Assembly: GCA_017999985.1 (NCBI GenBank) | Contig: JAGNKU010000001.1 | Location: 673,276-737,275 of the forward strand | DNA from: Phycisphaerae bacterium | GTDB lineage: Bacteria; Planctomycetota; Phycisphaerae; UBA1845; Fen-1342 | Length of the DNA: 64,000 bases | Direction of reading: 5' to 3' | In this document: one piece after another, positions 60,500 to 64,000 of the stretch | Position numbering within the stretch: position 1 is the stretch's first letter | Layout: each line of letters begins with the position of its first letter | The notes under the pieces: model-generated | Seen by the model: only the letters and a program-made list of their open reading frames with translations | What the model was told of the DNA's origin: nothing | The model's database searches: none | Made by a program: the position numbers and the translations under genes

Positions 60500-61678
60500 A
60501 TGCCTGAGTCGTCGGAACAGCGCGGCAACGCTGCGGCGGGCACCGACGCCGGCGAATTGCTCGGACGGCTGGAGGCGGCGCTGCTGAGGATGCCGGAGGC
60601 GGAGCGGCTGCGCACGCTGGGAACGTTTTTGGTGGATTTCGCGGGCCGGCAGGACACGGCGCGGCGCGGCGCCGGACCGGATGCGGACGGGCTGGCGAAA
60701 AAGCTGCAGCGCCTAGGGGAAGAGAAGGCGCAGCTTGAGGACGCCCTCGCCGCGACCAAGGCGGACCTGCTGCTGCGCGGCAAGCAGCTCGAGGGCGAGC
60801 AGCAGCGGGCCCAGGAGATGGAGCGGATCGTCAACGACCAGCGCACGCGCCTCCAGGCCGCGCAGAAGGAAGTCATGGACCTCGAGGGCCAGCTCACGGC
60901 GAAGAACGAGCGGCTCTACGAGGCCGAGAACGAAGTCGAGCGACTGCGGCTGCAGGCGCAGCGCGCCGAGCTGAAGGCCGGCGACACGTCGCGGACCGAC
61001 CGGCTCGAAGAAGGGCGGCGCGAGCTGATCGTGCAGCTTGAAGAGCTGCGCGCGGCCCACGAGCAATTGCGGCTCGACAAGGACAAGCTCATCGAGCAGC
61101 TCAGGGCGGAGCTGCAGAGCGCCCGGGGAGCGGCCGGAGGCGGGGGCGAGGCGGCGCTCGGGGCCCTCTGGGAGCGGCTGGCGCGCGTCAAGCCGGCGCT
61201 GGCGCCGGGCGGCCTGCGGCCGACCCAGCAGGCGGCTGAGCGCTTGTTCGACGCGTTCATCGAGCTGACGCGGTTCGCGCACGATTTTGACCAGGCGCTG
61301 CGCCCCTTCTTGGGCAGCTTCATCAAGCACAATGCGGCGCTGGCCCGGCCGTGGGACGTGTACGCGCGCTCCCCCGGCCTCCAGGACGTGGTGCGCGAAA
61401 TCATCGACGTGGAGCACGGCAAGCCGGCGGGCGTCCTGAAGATGCGGCTGCTCGGGCTGCAGCGCTGGACGCTGGCGGCAATCATCGGCGCCGACACGGC
61501 GATCGAGTCCATCGCGCACGAACTGGAGCAGCATCTCCGCGGTTCGGAGGGCATGGCGTCGGACCCGAACCGCAAGATCAAGGACTACATCCGCGACGAC
61601 GGGCATCATCTGTTCCATCAGCAGATTCGTGAGCTTCGCGGCCAGAAGCTGGCCGAAGCCTACACCCATGGAGGATGA
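60500..61678 (+). CDS. Coiled-coil protein of the T6SS cluster, unknown family
   Basis: A 392-residue cytoplasmic protein, no signal peptide. ATG 60500 starts it; the frame is open from 60287. Residues 50-210 are a long coiled coil (KLQRLGEEKAQLEDALAA, QRAQEMERIVNDQRTRLQAAQKEV, ELIVQLEELRAAHEQLRL). Residues 225-385 form a globular helical domain with conserved-looking blocks (LWERLARVKPALAPGGL, AFIELTRFAHDFDQALRPFLG, RPWDVYARSPGLQDVVREIIDVEHG). I do not recognise it. It is four bases from the TssJ-like gene, so it is co-translated with T6SS parts and may be a baseplate or regulatory component. Confidence 0.7.
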   Translation: MPESSEQRGNAAAGTDAGELLGRLEAALLRMPEAERLRTLGTFLVDFAGRQDTARRGAGPDADGLAKKLQRLGEEKAQLEDALAATKADLLLRGKQLEGEQQRAQEMERIVNDQRTRLQAAQKEVMDLEGQLTAKNERLYEAENEVERLRLQAQRAELKAGDTSRTDRLEEGRRELIVQLEELRAAHEQLRLDKDKLIEQLRAELQSARGAAGGGGEAALGALWERLARVKPALAPGGLRPTQQAAERLFDAFIELTRFAHDFDQALRPFLGSFIKHNAALARPWDVYARSPGLQDVVREIIDVEHGKPAGVLKMRLLGLQRWTLAAIIGADTAIESIAHELEQHLRGSEGMASDPNRKIKDYIRDDGHHLFHQQIRELRGQKLAEAYTHGG

Positions 61679-61682
61679 CGGC

Positions 61683-62348
61683 ATGCAGAACGCGACTTTT
61701 CAGCGGTTTGCGGCCCGCGCGCCCCGCGTGAGCTGGGGGGCCCTGGCCGGCAGCGTGCTCCTGGCAACACTCGGCGGCGGCTGTGGCCGGAGCCTGACAA
61801 TCCACCAGGATCCCTACATCAATACCGCCGCCCAGGCCAACCGACCGGCGGACAGACGCACCGGCGAGCCGCTCGAGCTGGCGATCGTCGTCGTGTACCC
61901 CGACGACGTGAAGAAGGCCGGCAACGAGGCCCTGCGCGCGGACTCCAAGATCACGGCGAAGGATTGGTACGAGCGGCGGCCGCAACTGGGTGGCGCCCAG
62001 ACCGGCCAGCGCTTCGACCTGCCCAAGGAGCAGGTGTACGTGCTGACCAACGATGACGCGGTCTTCGGCCGCCACATCGGCAGCGCGCTGCGCGGGGCGA
62101 CGCTGGATGGCGCGAACCCGATCCGCAAGAGCAACATCGCGCTCAAGTGGGATCGCGTCCACGACAGCCACACCGTGATCTACGTGTTTCCGAAATTCAT
62201 CGGCCGCGACGGCAGCGTGCTGCCCGTCGCCCCCGCGCGCTTCTGCCCCCCGGGAGCCTACAAGGCTGACCTGAACGTGAAGATCGGCGTGCGCGCGGAC
62301 CGCCCACTCGATGATGCGCAGTACATCGAGGTGATCGCGCCGCGGTAG
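61683..62348 (+). CDS. Type VI secretion lipoprotein, TssJ-like
   Basis: A 221-residue lipoprotein. ATG 61683 has GGAGGA nearby upstream and was chosen over earlier Mets at 61668. The lipobox is TLGGGC near residue 34. The mature protein begins with an unstructured stretch, then beta strands (LELAIVVVYPDDV, EQVYVLTNDDAVFG, KSNIALKWDRV, HTVIYVFPKF, KADLNVKIGVRA), consistent with the TssJ beta-sandwich that holds TssM at the outer membrane. Identity is not decisive; the call rests on the fold, lipobox and position directly before tssK. Slightly longer than most TssJ proteins. Confidence 0.6.
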   Translation: MQNATFQRFAARAPRVSWGALAGSVLLATLGGGCGRSLTIHQDPYINTAAQANRPADRRTGEPLELAIVVVYPDDVKKAGNEALRADSKITAKDWYERRPQLGGAQTGQRFDLPKEQVYVLTNDDAVFGRHIGSALRGATLDGANPIRKSNIALKWDRVHDSHTVIYVFPKFIGRDGSVLPVAPARFCPPGAYKADLNVKIGVRADRPLDDAQYIEVIAPR

Positions 62349-62436
62349 CGACGCCACAACGGGAACTGGCCGGGGCTCGGGCCGCCGGCGGCCATCCACA
62401 GGATCTTGCGGACGCGCGTTCCGGAGAGGACGGCGC

Positions 62437-63858
62437 ATGACGTTCTGGACCGAAATCCACTGGTATGAGGGCATGTTCCTCCGGCCGCACCACCTCCAGG
62501 CCGCGCAACGCCGCCTGGAGACGCTCTTGCGGAGCTCGCTCGACGTCGCCTGCACGTTTGCCTGGGGCTTCGTCGAGCTGGAGATCGCCAAGGAGCCGCT
62601 GGAGAACTGCACGCTCCGCGTCGACCGCTGCGAAGCGCGGCTCAAGGACGGCACCTGGGTGCGCGTCCCCGAGAACACCGACGTCGCCCCGCTGAACTTC
62701 GAGGCCGCGCTCGGCACCGGCGGCGGCAGCGTCGATCTCTATCTCGGCGTACCCCAGATGCAGGAGGTGCGCGCCAACGCCGTGCCGCTCGAAAACCCCG
62801 AACGCGTCACCGGCGCGCCGCGCTACGAGCCGCACGCCCTGACCCGGCGCGACGAGAACACCGGCGAGAATCCCCAGACGCTCTACATCCGCCGGATGCG
62901 CGGCAAGCTCTTCTACGCCGGGCAGGACATGACCGGCTACGAGGTCGTCCGCCTCTGCCGCGTCAAGCGCACCGACCGGCCGGGGGCCAATCCCGAGGTG
63001 GACGATCTCGGGGCGGGGCCGCTGCTCGCCATCCAGGCCGATGCCGGGCTCTCCGGACTCATCAAGTCCCTCGCCGACCAGGTCGACGCCAAGGACGACG
63101 TCCTCGCCCGCGAGGCCCACGAGCACCGCATGGCCTTCACCGACGGCGTCGGCGCCAACACCGAGCACCTCCTCAAGCTCCACGCCCTCAATGCCACCCG
63201 CGCCGAGCTCCGCGCCCTGCTCCAGAGCCCGCTCCTCCACCCCTACGACGTCTTCGTCGGCCTCTGCAAGCTCATCGGCCAACTGTCCGTCTTCCACGAC
63301 GACCTCGTCCCCGGGCAGCTCCCCACGTACGACCACGACCGGCCCGCCCAGTCCCTCGACGAGGTCCGCCGCCGCCTGCTCGTCCTCCTCGACGCCCTCC
63401 GGCCCCTGGCCTACATGGAACGCCCCTTCGCCCGCAAGAAGGACACCCAGGGCCGCGACGGCCTCGAGGTCGACCTCGACCGCGCCTGGATCGACGAGAA
63501 CCTCGACATGTACGTCGGCCTCCACGCCGACGACAAATCCATCGAGGAGGTCCAGCAGATCATCTACTCCCAGCTCGACATGAAGCTCGCCTCGCCCCAA
63601 CGCAGCCCGCGCATCCACAACATCGCCGTCCGCGGCCTGCGCCTCCAGGTCAAGGCCGTCCCCGCCGGCACCCTGCCCCGCCGCACCGGACTGCACTACT
63701 TCCGCGTCGACAAGACCATCGGCCCCGACCGCACCGACTACTGGCGCGAGTGCGAACAGGAACGCGGCATCCGCATGAGCATCCGCGAGGGCCAGATGGC
63801 CGCCATGGAACAGTTCCGACCCACCCTCTACGTCTGCGCCAAGGGGACCGGCCGATGA
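62437..63858 (+). CDS. tssK: Type VI secretion baseplate protein TssK
   Basis: A 473-residue protein of normal length. The N-terminal signature WYEGMFLRPHHLQ (residues 9-21) is the clear TssK mark, followed by a helical shoulder (LETLLRSSLDVACTFAWGFVELEI), a central helical region (LLQSPLLHPYDVFVGLCKLIGQLSVF) and a C-terminal head (HYFRVDKTIGPDRTDYWRE). TssK trimers link the membrane complex to the baseplate. Third-position C is far more frequent than in upstream genes. Its stop overlaps the next start by four bases (ATGA), so tssK and tssL are translated together. Confidence 0.88.
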   Translation: MTFWTEIHWYEGMFLRPHHLQAAQRRLETLLRSSLDVACTFAWGFVELEIAKEPLENCTLRVDRCEARLKDGTWVRVPENTDVAPLNFEAALGTGGGSVDLYLGVPQMQEVRANAVPLENPERVTGAPRYEPHALTRRDENTGENPQTLYIRRMRGKLFYAGQDMTGYEVVRLCRVKRTDRPGANPEVDDLGAGPLLAIQADAGLSGLIKSLADQVDAKDDVLAREAHEHRMAFTDGVGANTEHLLKLHALNATRAELRALLQSPLLHPYDVFVGLCKLIGQLSVFHDDLVPGQLPTYDHDRPAQSLDEVRRRLLVLLDALRPLAYMERPFARKKDTQGRDGLEVDLDRAWIDENLDMYVGLHADDKSIEEVQQIIYSQLDMKLASPQRSPRIHNIAVRGLRLQVKAVPAGTLPRRTGLHYFRVDKTIGPDRTDYWRECEQERGIRMSIREGQMAAMEQFRPTLYVCAKGTGR

Positions 63859-64000
63859 CCACCGCCGACGAAACCACGCCGCTGCGCCTGACCGAAATCT
63901 GCTGGCCCGTGTTCGACTACCTCATCAACCTCGCCCGGCAAATCCACCACGGCAGCCCCCCACCCCCCGACCAGGTCCGCTACGAAATGCTCTCCGCCCT
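63855..64000 (+). CDS. tssL: Type VI secretion protein TssL/IcmH (partial, runs off the window)
   Basis: Starts at ATG 63855, overlapping the tssK stop, and continues past the right end; 48 codons are visible. The N-terminus reads MTTADETTPLRLTEICWPVFDYLINLARQ, with PVF.Y...L.R typical of the DotU/IcmH-type TssL N-terminal helix. The single TM and any C-terminal OmpA domain would lie beyond the edge. Order tssJ-tssK-tssL is the usual one for this system. Confidence 0.72.
   Translation, partial: MTTADETTPLRLTEICWPVFDYLINLARQIHHGSPPPPDQVRYEMLSA

Overview
This window looks like a chromosomal segment of a GC-rich Planctomycetota bacterium, probably Phycisphaerae-like. The evidence is indirect: high GC, many short-signal secreted proteins and lipoproteins, several proteins ending in Asp-rich dockerin-like or thrombospondin-type-3 calcium repeats, DUF3142 and UPF0158 proteins, GH106/GH172/GH27 glycosidases, and zinc-ribbon membrane proteins. 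I saw no rRNA, tRNA, CRISPR array or transposase.

Layout. 1-10.4 kb: a lipoprotein alpha/beta hydrolase, a UPF0158 protein, a zinc-ribbon membrane protein, a secreted beta-helix protein broken by an in-frame TGA, an aldo/keto-reductase-like protein without its catalytic residues, and two overlapping secreted genes (one DUF3142). Two gene-free stretches here carry heptanucleotide repeats and short palindromes. 10.4-21.4 kb: a carbohydrate-degradation neighbourhood (GH106 rhamnosidase, a beta-propeller glycosidase-like protein, GH172-HEAT, NPCBM-GH27 alpha-galactosidase) with a methyltransferase and a lipoprotein between. 21.5-27.8 kb: a five-gene minus-strand operon for an exported [NiFe] hydrogenase, led by a large protein that joins a thioredoxin-like domain, TSP3 repeats, a dockerin-like segment and nine CxxCH haem sites. 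A sigma70-like promoter can be placed in front of it.

28.0-36.3 kb: plus-strand genes for a MORN-repeat lipoprotein, a ClC-CBS chloride transporter, a MarR regulator, a NatA-type ABC ATPase, an ABC permease fused to a CPBP protease, a membrane ferredoxin with a degenerate HMA-like tail, and a Vat/CatB-type acetyltransferase. 36.4-40.5 kb: four minus-strand envelope genes, at least two sharing an LPP20/FlgT-like repeat. 40.7-46.9 kb: a second CPBP protease, a thioredoxin-fold protein lacking CxxC, a coiled-coil membrane protein, a secreted protein and a small lipoprotein.

47.0-55.8 kb: a minus-strand surface locus of two tandem 57-residue lipoproteins, a TPR plus outer-membrane barrel protein, a FecR-like protein and a 1635-residue repeat protein with a C-terminal hydrophobic/Arg anchor. 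56.0-64.0 kb: a plus-strand cluster with a 1414-residue membrane pseudokinase ending in a formylglycine-enzyme-like domain, an unrecognised coiled-coil protein, a TssJ-like lipoprotein, TssK and the start of TssL. This is part of a type VI secretion system that continues past the right edge. The most unusual items are the nine-haem fusion protein of the hydrogenase operon, the pseudokinase-FGE protein with the coiled-coil protein in the T6SS cluster, and the surface locus.
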